Under the pieces are notes generated by a model. The model ran no database searches. It worked only from the letters and a program-made list of their open reading frames with translations, and had not been told where the DNA came from. The translations under genes and the position numbers were made by a program. A DNA stretch of 64,000 bases from Gammaproteobacteria bacterium (lineage in GTDB: Bacteria > Pseudomonadota > Gammaproteobacteria > Burkholderiales > Gallionellaceae), in the NCBI GenBank assembly GCA_018814405.1, contig JAHIZO010000010.1, positions 62,001-126,000 of the forward strand. The letters are read 5' to 3'. This document shows, one piece after another, positions 18,137 to 29,927 of this stretch (position 1 is its first letter; the number at the start of each line of letters is the position of its first letter).

Positions 18137-19075
18137 TTACAGCTTGATGGAAAAGCCGAAGTTCTTCTCGAACAGTTCCATGATCTCGGCGCGCGAGTGC
18201 TTGTGGTTCTGACCGCCACGGCTGGCGATCTTAAGCGAGCCTATGAGTGAGGCAAGACGGCCCGTGGTCTCCCAATCCCAGCCGGACTGGATACCGTACA
18301 GCAGACCCGCGCGGTAAGCATCGCCGCAACCGGTCGGGTCGACGATGGCTTTCGGTTTGGGCGTGGGGATGGCGATCTGCTTGGCGTCGGCATAGATCAT
18401 AGAGCCGTCACCGCCCAGGGTGACGATGAGCGCGGAGACGCGCTGCGCGATATCGGCCAGCGACTTGCCGGTCTTCTCCTGCAGCATCTTGGCTTCGTAG
18501 TCGTTCAGCGTGACGTAGTTGGCAAGATCGACCATCTCCAGCAGTTCTTCGCCGGAGAACATGGGCATACCCTGACCGGGATCGAACAGGAAGGGGATGC
18601 CCGCTGCGTTCAGTTCGCGCGAATGCTGCAGCATGCCGTCGCGACCGTCCGGCGACACGATGGCCAGTGTGACTTCTTTCGCATCCTTCACATGGTTCAG
18701 GTGAGACATGCTCATCGCGCCGGGATGGAAGGCGGTGATCTGGTTATCGTCTAGGTCGGTGGTGATGAATGCCTGTCCGGTGAAGTTTCCATCGACATGT
18801 TTGATATGCGTCTGTGGCAAACCAAGATTCTGCAGGCGCGTGGCATATGGGCCGAAGTCGTCGCCCACCGTTGCCATGATCAGCGGATTGCCGCCGAGCA
18901 TCTGCAGGTTGTAAGCAATATTGCCGGCGCAGCCGCCGTACTCGCGACGCATCTCGGGCACCAGAAAGGCGACGTTCAGGATGTGGATCTGCTCGGGCAG
19001 GATGTGTTTCTTGAAGTGGTCCTTGAACACCATGATGGTGTCGAAAGCCATGGAACCGCAGATCAGAGTCTTCAT
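18137..19075 (-). CDS. PfkB-family kinase (adenosine kinase/ribokinase-like)
   Basis: 312-residue ATP-dependent small-molecule kinase. The N-terminal GSMAFDTIMVF and YGGCAGNIAYNLQMLGG (substrate lid, GG motif) and the C-terminal DPTGCGDAYRAGLLYG (anion hole and catalytic Asp) define PfkB. This variant is usually annotated as adenosine kinase in proteobacteria, but the substrate is not certain. I chose the ATG at 19075 because it matches family N-termini (MKTLICGS); an in-frame start 12 nt earlier has no better ribosome site. Confidence 0.85.
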   Translation of the reverse strand: MKTLICGSMAFDTIMVFKDHFKKHILPEQIHILNVAFLVPEMRREYGGCAGNIAYNLQMLGGNPLIMATVGDDFGPYATRLQNLGLPQTHIKHVDGNFTGQAFITTDLDDNQITAFHPGAMSMSHLNHVKDAKEVTLAIVSPDGRDGMLQHSRELNAAGIPFLFDPGQGMPMFSGEELLEMVDLANYVTLNDYEAKMLQEKTGKSLADIAQRVSALIVTLGGDGSMIYADAKQIAIPTPKPKAIVDPTGCGDAYRAGLLYGIQSGWDWETTGRLASLIGSLKIASRGGQNHKHSRAEIMELFEKNFGFSIKL

Positions 19076-19107
19076 GTTTTTCCGCAATGTGTGATTGAGA
19101 TGTGTGC

Positions 19108-19113
19108 GGATTA
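19108..19113 (-). promoter_or_regulatory. -10 box (TATAAT) for the pfkB-fructosamine kinase operon
   Basis: The - strand reads TATAAT followed by CCGCACA, about 33 nt before the PfkB ATG. No convincing -35 is seen at 16-18 nt. The same box plus G/C-rich discriminator recurs before other genes in this window. Confidence 0.5.
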
Positions 19114-19153
19114 TAACAGTGCCTTGCTATACGGCCGCAGCAACTCAGGTGCC

Positions 19154-19717
19154 TTAAGCCTGTTCCTTAGCTGGTTCTCGTCTTCGTTGCCGTCGTCGTC
19201 GCCGCCAGGCCAGCGTTATCTTCAGACGCCACACGCCCATGATCAGCAGGTAGGTCAGCACGCCCGCCGAACAAGCCACGATGAGCAGGCCCAGCAGCAA
19301 GGGCTTGCCCAGCGCCGTGATGCGCACGATCCAGCTTCCGGCTTCCCCGCTATCTTGCTCCTGCGTTTGTGCAGCCTCGAAATCGGGCGGTGGCGATCCA
19401 TTGCCGATCAACGCCGTGCCGATGTGATACGCGCCGTAATAGATCGGCGCGAAGGTGATCGGATTGGTGACCAGGGTGCTGGCGATGGCAGACGGAAGAT
19501 TGGCGCGCAATAGCACGGCCGCTGCGGCGGACAGCGGGATCTGTGCGACCGGGACCAGCAAGCCGAAAAAGATACCGAGCGCCACGCCGAGTGCCACGCC
19601 GCGCCGGGTGATGTGCCACAGTTGCGGGCGAAATAGCGTCGGTCCGAGCCAGTGCAACCAACGGTTGCCGCGCACGTAGTCGGCATTCGGCAATAACCGC
19701 TTCAATCGCTGTTTCAT
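19154..19717 (-). CDS. DUF2062 membrane protein
   Basis: 187-residue inner-membrane protein of the DUF2062 family. The diagnostic block GVALGVALGIFFGLLVPVAQIPLSA, then LPSAIASTLVTNPITFAPIYYGAYHIG, forms two to three helices; another helix is near 145-170, and the tail is very basic (RRRRRQRRREPAKEQA). Its start overlaps the stop of the Na/Pi-cotransporter gene by 4 nt, placing it at the end of the Mrp-ATPase operon. Function is unknown. Confidence 0.85.
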   Translation of the reverse strand: MKQRLKRLLPNADYVRGNRWLHWLGPTLFRPQLWHITRRGVALGVALGIFFGLLVPVAQIPLSAAAAVLLRANLPSAIASTLVTNPITFAPIYYGAYHIGTALIGNGSPPPDFEAAQTQEQDSGEAGSWIVRITALGKPLLLGLLIVACSAGVLTYLLIMGVWRLKITLAWRRRRRQRRREPAKEQA

Positions 19718-21329
19718 GCGGGGGTACTTTCTGTCTCATGCGGCACGTTCGTCTTTCCATCATTGAGCATGATCGCCGCTTTGACCGCTTGCTCGATCGC
19801 GCGGCGCATCATGCTGGCCGCCCGCAAGCGGGATTCCATCTCCATCACCGGCAGCTCACCGCGCACGCCCGCCGCCAGCAGGTGGGATTTCAGCGACTGA
19901 TAGTGTGCTTCGAGTGAGTCAAGGGCCTGGTCGATGACAAGCCGGTCGCGTATGGCGGTGTCCGGATCGATCTCTTCCAACAATGCCTCAGCCTGCGCGT
20001 TGAATTTTCCGACTTCGACGGGGACCGGGGTGGTGTTCTCGCGCAGCGCCGTAGACAGCTCCACTGCCAATTCGGAAAGCGTCTCGTAATAGCGCGCGAT
20101 ACGCAGGATGTCGGGTAAACGCTGTGCGCTAGCGGTCGACATCTCGGTGCGACTCAAGCGCATGATGAAATCAGCGATGGCATGGTTCAGCCCGACCACA
20201 GCGCGTTGCGCGCGCACCAGCTTGTCCTGGGCTTCTCCGCTCGCCGCATCGCGCAGCATGCGCATGGCAATCGATCCCATGCGCCGCACTTCCTGATGCA
20301 ATGCGTCCAACGCCAGTGTGGGTACACCCAGCACGTTAGCGTCCAGATGATGCGGCCTAGCTTCGTCCTCTTCAGCCGTACGGAAGCGGCGTTCCAAGAA
20401 GTGCGTCAGACGATTCACCAGTGGCCACATCAGCACTACGCCCAGCAGATTGAACACGGTGTGGAACAAAGCCAGAAAGGCGGCGGGTGCTGTATCCAGT
20501 TGCAGTAAGTCGCGCAACACGGCGATCATGGCGATCAGTAGTGGCAGCATCAGCAGTGCGACGATGCCGGTCAGCGCGTTGAACAGCACGTGTGCACTGG
20601 CGGCGCGCTTGGCATTCGGCGTGGCACCGATGGCCGCGATCAGCGCGGTGACTGTGGTGCCGATGTTGGCACCGATCACTGCCGCCGCCGCACTTTCTAT
20701 GCCCAGCAAGCCACCTTGCGTCGCAGTGAGTACGATGGTCAGTGACGCGCTGGAGGACTGCATCAACACCGTCATCAGCAGGCCGGACAGCACCATCAAC
20801 AACAGGCCGGTCAGGCCGTCGAATTCCTGCAATGAGAAATCGGTCGTGAATCCGGAGAACGCGATCTGCAACATATCGATGCCAAGGAACAGCACGCCGA
20901 AGCCGGCCAGTGCCAGTCCGGCTGCGCCGCGTCGGCTGTGCTCGCCGGAAAGCCGTAGCGCCATGCCGATGCCGATCAGCGGCAGGGCGAGCAGATCGAT
21001 CTTGAACTTGAGCCCGACCAATGCCACCAGCCAGCCGGTCATGGTGGTGCCGACATTGGAACCGAACAGTACCCACAGTGATTGCCCCAGCGTCAGCAGA
21101 CCGGCGTTGACGAAACCGATGGTCGCCACCGTCACCGCACTGGAGGATTGCACCAGCGCCGTCAGCAGTGCCCCCGATGCCAGACCGCGCATCCGCGTCT
21201 TGGTGGAATAGGTGAGGATGCGCCCGAGGGCGGGGCCGGCGGCGAGTTTGAGCCCGTCCGTCATCAGACTCATGCCGAGCAGGAACAGTCCGATGCCGCC
21301 CAGCAAACCACCGATCGCAGACCAGTCGT

Positions 21330-21333
<4 letters not shown>
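19714..21333 (-). CDS. Na/Pi cotransporter family protein with PhoU-like tail
   Basis: 539-residue NptA/SLC34-like membrane protein. Two repeats with the family QSSSA signature are seen (LVQSSSAVTVATIGF and LMQSSSASLTIVLTA), each with a GSNVGTT or GANIGTT motif. The C-terminal ~200 residues are a helical PhoU-like domain. The frame is open upstream to 21432, but the ATG at 21333 overlaps the P-type ATPase stop (ATGA) and fits the family. It could couple phosphate or another anion to Na+ (inferred from context with the Mrp Na+/H+ antiporter). Confidence 0.9.
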
Positions 21334-24026
<2,693 letters not shown>

Positions 24027-24039
24027 GCCTACCTCCGGT

Positions 24040-24348
24040 TCATTGGTCTGCATCATCCTTACCTCGATGCAGTGCAGCCTTGGCTAGCAGATGTGCCGAC
24101 ACCGGCGCGGTGATGAACAGGAACATCATCACCGCGATCTCGTGCAGGCTCAAACCCGGCTGCGTGGTAGTGAAATATAGGGCTGAGGCCAGAGACATCG
24201 CGCCGACGCCCAGCGTGGTGGCCTTGGTCGGACCGTGCAGGCGGGTGAAAAAATCCGGCAAGCGCGCCAAGCCCACCGAGCCCAGCAGCGCGAACAGTGC
24301 GCCGAGCAGGATCAGTGCTGCGACAAGGAATTCGATGGCGGGGTTCAT
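24040..24348 (-). CDS. mrpG: Mrp Na+/H+ antiporter subunit G
   Basis: 102-residue subunit of the multi-subunit (CPA3) antiporter, also called mnhG or phaG. Three helices; FALLGSVGLARLPDFFTRLHGPTKATTLGV is the family signature. It is the last of six Mrp genes and is separated from mrpF by 85 nt containing a hairpin, the only sizeable gap within the Mrp set. Confidence 0.94.
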   Translation of the reverse strand: MNPAIEFLVAALILLGALFALLGSVGLARLPDFFTRLHGPTKATTLGVGAMSLASALYFTTTQPGLSLHEIAVMMFLFITAPVSAHLLAKAALHRGKDDADQ

Positions 24349-24374
24349 TGTAAAAACCTTGATGCGTCTAGGAC

Positions 24375-24400
24375 AGACACGAAACAGTTCGTTCGTGTCT
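24375..24400. repeat. 9-bp hairpin between mrpF and mrpG
   Basis: AGACACGAA at 24375-24383 pairs perfectly with TTCGTGTCT at 24392-24400 across an 8-nt loop. On the operon (-) strand no T run follows, so it is not a classic terminator. It may be an mRNA processing or stability element that sets the level of mrpG and downstream genes. Confidence 0.5.
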
Positions 24401-24433
24401 TGCCGTGTATTGCGCGGACGAAGGATTGTAGGC

Positions 24434-24703
24434 TCATTCGATGATATCTCCGCGTAACAGATATTTGCACAGCGCCACGGTGGCGACGAAGCCCATCGCC
24501 GCTAGGATCAGCGCGCCCTCGAAGTAGGCGCCGCTCGCCTCGCGGATGCCGTACAGCACCAGTAAAGCGATGGCATTGATGTTGAGTGTGTCGAGCGCGA
24601 GGATGCGGTCGGTGATGTCCGGCCCGCGCAACAAGCGCCACAGGTTGAGCAGCATGGCAAGGCCGATCAACACGAAACCGCTCTCGATGGCGAAGTTCAG
24701 CAT
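24434..24703 (-). CDS. mrpF: Mrp Na+/H+ antiporter subunit F
   Basis: 89-residue three-helix subunit (mnhF/phaF). Family residues: RLLRGPDITDRILALDTLNINA in the middle, with an acidic DITDRILALD stretch near the second helix. The start overlaps the end of mrpE by 7 nt, implying tight coupling. Confidence 0.94.
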   Translation of the reverse strand: MLNFAIESGFVLIGLAMLLNLWRLLRGPDITDRILALDTLNINAIALLVLYGIREASGAYFEGALILAAMGFVATVALCKYLLRGDIIE

Positions 24704-25188
24704 GCGAATATCTCCCGTATGGGTGCTTCATAGCGTTGCTTGATCTCGCGCACCAGCGCCTGCGGGTCGGGTGCGTCGAGTGCGTGGACTTGCAACACCC
24801 AGCGCTCGCGGTCCACGTCGATGGACACCGTGCCCGGGGTCAGCGATACGACGCTGCCTAGTACCGTGGCGGCGAACGGGTCGCGCAGGTCCAGCGGCAC
24901 GTCGACGAAGGCCGGATGCAATGCCGCCACCGGCCCGACCACGCGTCGTGCCACCGCCCAGTTGGCGAGCAGGATGTCCCAGCCGATGCGCGCGGCGAAT
25001 CTCAGCGCAAGCGTGGGGCGCTGGATGTGCAGCGCATCCGGCCAGAACGGCGACACGATGAACGGCAATAACACCGACAACAGTGCGCCCAGCAGCAGGC
25101 TGGCGAGGGAGGCAGCATTGCCCAGCACTGCCCACAGCAGGAACAGACTGATCGACAAAGCAGGTCGCGGTAAGAGGCGGCGCATCAT
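24697..25188 (-). CDS. mrpE: Mrp Na+/H+ antiporter subunit E
   Basis: 163-residue subunit (mnhE/phaE). Two N-terminal helices (ISLFLLWAVLGNAASLASLLLG and LLPFIVSPFW) precede a cytoplasmic part with LGSVVSLTPGTVSIDVDRE, the family hallmark (SLTPGT). ATG codons stand at 25188 and 25185; 25188 overlaps the mrpD stop as ATGA and is preferred. Confidence 0.94.
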   Translation of the reverse strand: MMRRLLPRPALSISLFLLWAVLGNAASLASLLLGALLSVLLPFIVSPFWPDALHIQRPTLALRFAARIGWDILLANWAVARRVVGPVAALHPAFVDVPLDLRDPFAATVLGSVVSLTPGTVSIDVDRERWVLQVHALDAPDPQALVREIKQRYEAPIREIFAC

Positions 25189-26714
25189 GGTCTGCTCTCC
25201 CGTTGGACGGTTACGTGATACTCGCCGAGTACCGCTGCGATATAGGCGTGCGGTTGATGCAACTGTGTTGCAGCGCGTGCCGCGTAATCCGCCACCGGTC
25301 GCGCGAACAGTGCTAGCAACAGCGCGGGCGACACCAGCAGGGTGACGGCGATGGCACGATGCCAGCCGATGGGGACCGCGATGGCGTGCGGATGGTGCGG
25401 GCTGCGTTCCCAGAACAGCCGTCCCCCGTTCTTGGCCAGTGCCAGCATCAGCAGCAGACCGGCGAACAGCAGCACGAACCAGATCGCCGCCGCCTGACCG
25501 CTGTCACGCAGTGCGCTCAGCAACATCAGCTTGCCCAAGAAACCGGCGAATGGTGGCAGTCCGACCGCACTGGCGGCAGCCAACAGGAAGGCCAGCGCCA
25601 GCCAGGGCGCATGCAGGCGCGGCCCGCTCTGGAACAGGTCGGACAGTGCGCCGCGTCGTTCTGCGACCAGTGCCGCGACTAGGAACAGTGCGGCGGCGAC
25701 GAAAGTGGATTGCAGCAGGTAATACAGTGCCGCAGCCGAGACCTGTGCCTGCGGGAAAACAAGCGCGATGAGCAGCGTACCGGCGGACACCAACACCAAC
25801 CAAGCCGTCAGGTCGCGCAGACGCGGGGCAGCGAGCGCACCCAGCGCGGCGAACAGCACGGTCGCCAGTGCCAGCGGCAATAACCAGCCCTCGAGCAGAT
25901 CGGCCGTGGCGGTGGCCGGCGCGAAGGCGATGGCCTGCACACGCATGATGCTGACGATGCCGACCTTGGTCATGATGACGAACAATGCAGCGACCGGTGC
26001 GCCGGCGGCGGCATAAGCCTGCGGCAGCCAGAACGACAGCGGTAACAGCGCCGCTTTTAATGCGAACACCGCGATCAGTGATATGCAGGCCAAGCGCGCC
26101 AGTGCGTGGTTGTCGTCCAGCGTTTGTAAGCGCAGCGCGACATCGGCCAGATTCAAGGTGCCCAAGGTGCCGTACAACATGCCCAGTGCGATGAGGAACA
26201 GCGCCGATCCGGCGAGGTTCAGCACCACGTAGGCCAACCCGGCGCGGGTGCGTGCCAGTCCGCCACCGTGCGCTAGCAGCACATAGGAAGCGAGCAGCAT
26301 CACCTCGAAGAACACGAACAGATTGAACAGGTCGCCGGTGAGGAAAGCGCCCTGCAAGCCGACCACCTGCAACTGGATCAACGGATGGAAATGGCGCCCG
26401 CGCTGGTCGAATCCGGCACTGGCATACAGCAAGGCGGCAGCGGACAGCAGAGCAGTCAGCAGCACCATCATTGCGGCCAGTCGGTCCACCGCCAGCACGA
26501 TGCCGAACGGTGCCGCCCAGTTGCCCAAGGCATACACCAGCACGCCGCCCGTATCTGCCTGCCACACCAGCCAGCTCGCGGCGCACACACCGAGCAACGC
26601 GGCGACCAGTCCGATGGCGCGCTGGGTGGCGATACCGAAACCCTTCGCCGCCATTTGCAACAGCGCGGCGGCGAAGGGGATCAGGATGGGCAGGATGGCG
26701 GCGTGCTGGCTCAA
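25185..26714 (-). CDS. mrpD: Mrp Na+/H+ antiporter subunit D
   Basis: 509-residue proton-channel-like subunit related to complex I NuoM/N. Around 14 helices. The family region LLPLSFWLPQAYAAAGAPVAALF includes the conserved Lys/Pro stretch, and LFVFFEVMLLASYVL carries a membrane Glu. The start overlaps the mrpC stop (26711-26714). It works with subunit A to exchange Na+ (or K+) for H+. Confidence 0.95.
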   Translation of the reverse strand: MSQHAAILPILIPFAAALLQMAAKGFGIATQRAIGLVAALLGVCAASWLVWQADTGGVLVYALGNWAAPFGIVLAVDRLAAMMVLLTALLSAAALLYASAGFDQRGRHFHPLIQLQVVGLQGAFLTGDLFNLFVFFEVMLLASYVLLAHGGGLARTRAGLAYVVLNLAGSALFLIALGMLYGTLGTLNLADVALRLQTLDDNHALARLACISLIAVFALKAALLPLSFWLPQAYAAAGAPVAALFVIMTKVGIVSIMRVQAIAFAPATATADLLEGWLLPLALATVLFAALGALAAPRLRDLTAWLVLVSAGTLLIALVFPQAQVSAAALYYLLQSTFVAAALFLVAALVAERRGALSDLFQSGPRLHAPWLALAFLLAAASAVGLPPFAGFLGKLMLLSALRDSGQAAAIWFVLLFAGLLLMLALAKNGGRLFWERSPHHPHAIAVPIGWHRAIAVTLLVSPALLLALFARPVADYAARAATQLHQPHAYIAAVLGEYHVTVQRESRP

Positions 26715-27037
26715 GATTTTTCCTTCGCATCGACGTGATCGTCGCCGGATTCGCCCAGTGCGCGCAGCGCCAGCATCACCAGATAGGCGGTCATGCCGAA
26801 GCCGATGACGATGGCGGTCAGCACCAGCGCCTGCGGCAGCGGGTCGGTGTAGCTCGCGCCGTCACGGATCAGCGGCGGGGCATCCATTTGCAAGCGACCG
26901 CTGGCGAACAGGAACAGGTTCACCGCGTAGGACAATAATGTCAGTCCCAGCACCAGCGAGAAAGTGCGCGGACGCAGCATCAGAAAGACGCCGCAGGCGG
27001 TGAGCAGACCGATGGCAATGGCGAGTAAGGCTTCCAT
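26711..27037 (-). CDS. mrpC: Mrp Na+/H+ antiporter subunit C
   Basis: 108-residue, three-helix NuoK-like subunit (mnhC/phaC). Residues LGLTLLSYAVNLFLFASG and DPLPQALVLTAIVIGFGMTA are typical. Its start coincides with the last base of the mrpAB stop region (27037), so translation is coupled. The C-terminal tail GDDHVDAKEKS is charged and cytoplasmic. Confidence 0.95.
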   Translation of the reverse strand: MEALLAIAIGLLTACGVFLMLRPRTFSLVLGLTLLSYAVNLFLFASGRLQMDAPPLIRDGASYTDPLPQALVLTAIVIGFGMTAYLVMLALRALGESGDDHVDAKEKS

Positions 27038-29832
27038 CAGCTTTTCACTCCTTCATGTTCGGATAGTTTGCCAAGGTCAGCCAGCACCATCAGCACCACG
27101 CTGACCACCACCAGATAAACGCCGAGATCGAAGATCAGGGCACTGGCCAGTTCGATGTCGCCGAGCCAAGGCAGCGTGAAGTGACCGTGTGCGGTGGTGA
27201 GGAAGGGGAAGCCGAGCAGCCAGCTCGCCGCGCCGATGCCGCCCGCGCAGGCGAGTCCGGCAGCGAGGAACAGGGGCAGACGTTGCGGCAGGCGCGCACT
27301 GGCGAAGCCGATGCCGCTGGCGAGGTATTGCAGGATCAGTGCCACGCCGGTCACCAGTCCGGCCACGAAGCCGCCGCCCGGCAGGTTATGTCCGCGCAAA
27401 AAGATGTACACCGACACCATCAGCGCCAGCGGCAGTAGCGGGCGCATCAGCATCTCAAGGAACAGCGGGTGGCGCTCGCGTACCCAGCGACGCCCTTCGC
27501 TGTCGTGCATCGGTGCTTTGAGGATCAGCTGGTCGAGCAGCGCATGCGCCGCCAGCCCCACCATCGCCAGCACGGTGATCTCGCCCAGTGTGTCGAAGCC
27601 ACGGAAGTCCACCAGGATCACGTTCACCACATTGCTGCCGCCGCCACCCGGCACGGCCTGTGCAAGATAGAAGCCGGAGATCGTTTCGAAAGGCGAAGTC
27701 AGCAGGGCGTAACTGGCCGCGCCCAGTCCGACCCCGGCGGCAAGCGCCAGCAACGCATCGCGCACGATGCGCGGCAAACTTTCTTCGGCGGGCGAGGTCG
27801 GCGGCAGGTAATACAGCGCCAGCAGCAACAGCACGATGCTGACCACTTCGACCACCAGTTGTGTGAGCGCAAGGTCGGGCGCTGAGAAGCGCACGAAGAT
27901 GAGCGCCACGATCAGGCCGATCACGCTGGTGAAAACGATGGCGGTGAGCCGCTGGCGGTGCTGCGACACCACGCCGAAGGCAGCCAGCATCAGCATGCCC
28001 AGCGCAACCAGACTGGCGGCATCGGCGGTCTGTGTCACGACAGTCGGTGCGGCGTACGGGGCAGACCACCACGCCCAGCCGCCCAGTGCCAGCACGAAAG
28101 CGAAGAACAATGCGAGGTAGCGTTGCAGCGAACCATTGTCCAGCCACGCGACCAGTGTGCGTGCGAGCGCCACCAGCTTCTCATAGCTACGCTCGAACAC
28201 GATGCTGGCATGGATGGTCGGCAATCGGTCATAGAACGCATACAGCGGTTTGCGCATGACATACAAACCGATGCCGCCCGCCAGCGCGAGCAGGCTCATC
28301 ATGAACGGCGCATTGAAGCCGTGCCAGATCGCCAGATGGAATGGCGGCAGCGGTTGTTGCAACACCGCTCCGGCCGCGACGTTGAGGATCGGCGCGATGC
28401 TCCATTGCGGGAAGATGCCGACCAGCAGACACATCGCCACCAGCACCTCGACCGGCGCACGCATCCAGCGCGGCGGCTCGTGCGGCTTGCGCGGCAGATT
28501 GACAGGATCGCCGTTGAAGAACACGTCGTGGATGAAGCGCGAGGAGTAGGCCACGGCGAGGATGCCGGCCAGCGTGGCGAAGGCGGGCAGCAACCAGCTC
28601 ATCTCGTCGAACACCGGATGGCCAACCGTTTCGGCGAAGAACATCTCCTTGCTGAGGAAGCCATTGAGCAGCGGCACACCCGCCATGGAACCGGCGGCGA
28701 CGATGGCCAGCGTGGCGGTGATCGGCATGAACTTGAACAGACCGTTGACGCGGCGCATGTCGCGCGTGCCGCATTCATGGTTGACGATGCCGGCAGCCAT
28801 GAACAGCGACGCCTTGAAGATCGCATGATTGATGATGTGGAACACGCCGGCCACCACCGACAAGGCTGTATCCAATCCGAACAGCAGTGTGATCAGGCCG
28901 AGGTGGCTGATGGTGGAATAGGCCAGCAGGCCCTTGAAGTCGTAGCGGTAGAAAGCGAGGTAGGCGGCATACAGCAGGGTAACCGCGCCGGTGCCGCTGA
29001 CCAGCCAGAACCACAGGTCGCTACCGGACAGTGCCGGATACAGGCGCGCCAGCAGGAACACCCCCGCCTTCACCATGGTGGCTGAATGCAGATAGGCGGA
29101 CACCGGGGTAGGTGCGGCCATCGCCTGCGGCAACCAGAAATGGAAGGGGAACTGCGCCGACTTGGTGAACACGCCGAGCAGCACCAAGATCAGCATGATC
29201 TCGTACAGCGCGTGGGCGCGAATCTGTTCGCCTGCCGCCAGCACCTGTGACAGTTCGAAACTGCCGACGATATGACCGAGCAGCAACACCCCGGCGAACA
29301 GTGCCAGCCCGCCGCCACCGGTCACCGCCAGCGCGATGCGTGCGGCCAAACGCGATTCATAACTTTCGCGCTTGTAGGAGATGAGCAGGAAAGACGACAG
29401 ACTGGTCAGTTCCCAGAACACCACCAGCAGTAGCAGGTTCTCCGACAGCACCACGCCCAGCATGGATGACATGAACAGCAGCAGCAGGGTGTAGAAGCGG
29501 CCAAGCCGGTCGTGCACGTCGAGATAGTAATAGGCGTACAGCGTGACCAGCAGGCCGATGCCAAGGATCAGCAACGAGAACATCAAGCCCAGACCATCGA
29601 GGCGGAAGGATAGCGCCAGCCCCCAGTCAGGCAGCCAGGAGAAACTCGCCAGCAAGGTCGTACCATTCATGACGGCGGGAACCAAGGGGAGCAGCAATGC
29701 CAGACAGGCTGACATCACCAGCACCGTGGCCAGTGCAGCATAGCCGCGCCCGAAACGCTGCATCAGCAGCGGCAGCGGACTGGCAGTGAGGGCAATGGCG
29801 AGGATTGCAATCAGGGAAGAGGTCGGGTCCAT
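27037..29832 (-). CDS. mrpA: Mrp Na+/H+ antiporter subunit A fused to B
   Basis: 931-residue fused AB subunit as in group-2 (pha-type) operons. The NuoL-like part has FWELTSLSSFLLISYK, FHFWLPQAMAAPTPVSAYLHSATMVKAGVFLL (proton-channel helix with Lys) and YSTISHLGL. The MnhB-like part starts near residue 795 and has YIFLRGHNLPGGGFVAGLVTG. The ATG at 29832 has no clear Shine-Dalgarno. It is first in the operon mrpA-C-D-E-F-G. Confidence 0.95.
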   Translation of the reverse strand: MDPTSSLIAILAIALTASPLPLLMQRFGRGYAALATVLVMSACLALLLPLVPAVMNGTTLLASFSWLPDWGLALSFRLDGLGLMFSLLILGIGLLVTLYAYYYLDVHDRLGRFYTLLLLFMSSMLGVVLSENLLLLVVFWELTSLSSFLLISYKRESYESRLAARIALAVTGGGGLALFAGVLLLGHIVGSFELSQVLAAGEQIRAHALYEIMLILVLLGVFTKSAQFPFHFWLPQAMAAPTPVSAYLHSATMVKAGVFLLARLYPALSGSDLWFWLVSGTGAVTLLYAAYLAFYRYDFKGLLAYSTISHLGLITLLFGLDTALSVVAGVFHIINHAIFKASLFMAAGIVNHECGTRDMRRVNGLFKFMPITATLAIVAAGSMAGVPLLNGFLSKEMFFAETVGHPVFDEMSWLLPAFATLAGILAVAYSSRFIHDVFFNGDPVNLPRKPHEPPRWMRAPVEVLVAMCLLVGIFPQWSIAPILNVAAGAVLQQPLPPFHLAIWHGFNAPFMMSLLALAGGIGLYVMRKPLYAFYDRLPTIHASIVFERSYEKLVALARTLVAWLDNGSLQRYLALFFAFVLALGGWAWWSAPYAAPTVVTQTADAASLVALGMLMLAAFGVVSQHRQRLTAIVFTSVIGLIVALIFVRFSAPDLALTQLVVEVVSIVLLLLALYYLPPTSPAEESLPRIVRDALLALAAGVGLGAASYALLTSPFETISGFYLAQAVPGGGGSNVVNVILVDFRGFDTLGEITVLAMVGLAAHALLDQLILKAPMHDSEGRRWVRERHPLFLEMLMRPLLPLALMVSVYIFLRGHNLPGGGFVAGLVTGVALILQYLASGIGFASARLPQRLPLFLAAGLACAGGIGAASWLLGFPFLTTAHGHFTLPWLGDIELASALIFDLGVYLVVVSVVLMVLADLGKLSEHEGVKS

Positions 29833-29927
29833 GTGACTATGTTAGCCAAGCTGGCGAAACGTGTGCATGGAATCGATGCGGCGGATATGTTATGCGCAGC
29901 GTCCGCTTTTGCGAGCCACGCACCGTG

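Noticed and set aside
27958-29085. 375-residue + strand open frame
   Set aside because: It lies wholly antisense to mrpA, is rich in Arg/His/Gln/Asp as expected from a shadow frame in G/C-rich DNA, and has no recognisable domain or ribosome site.
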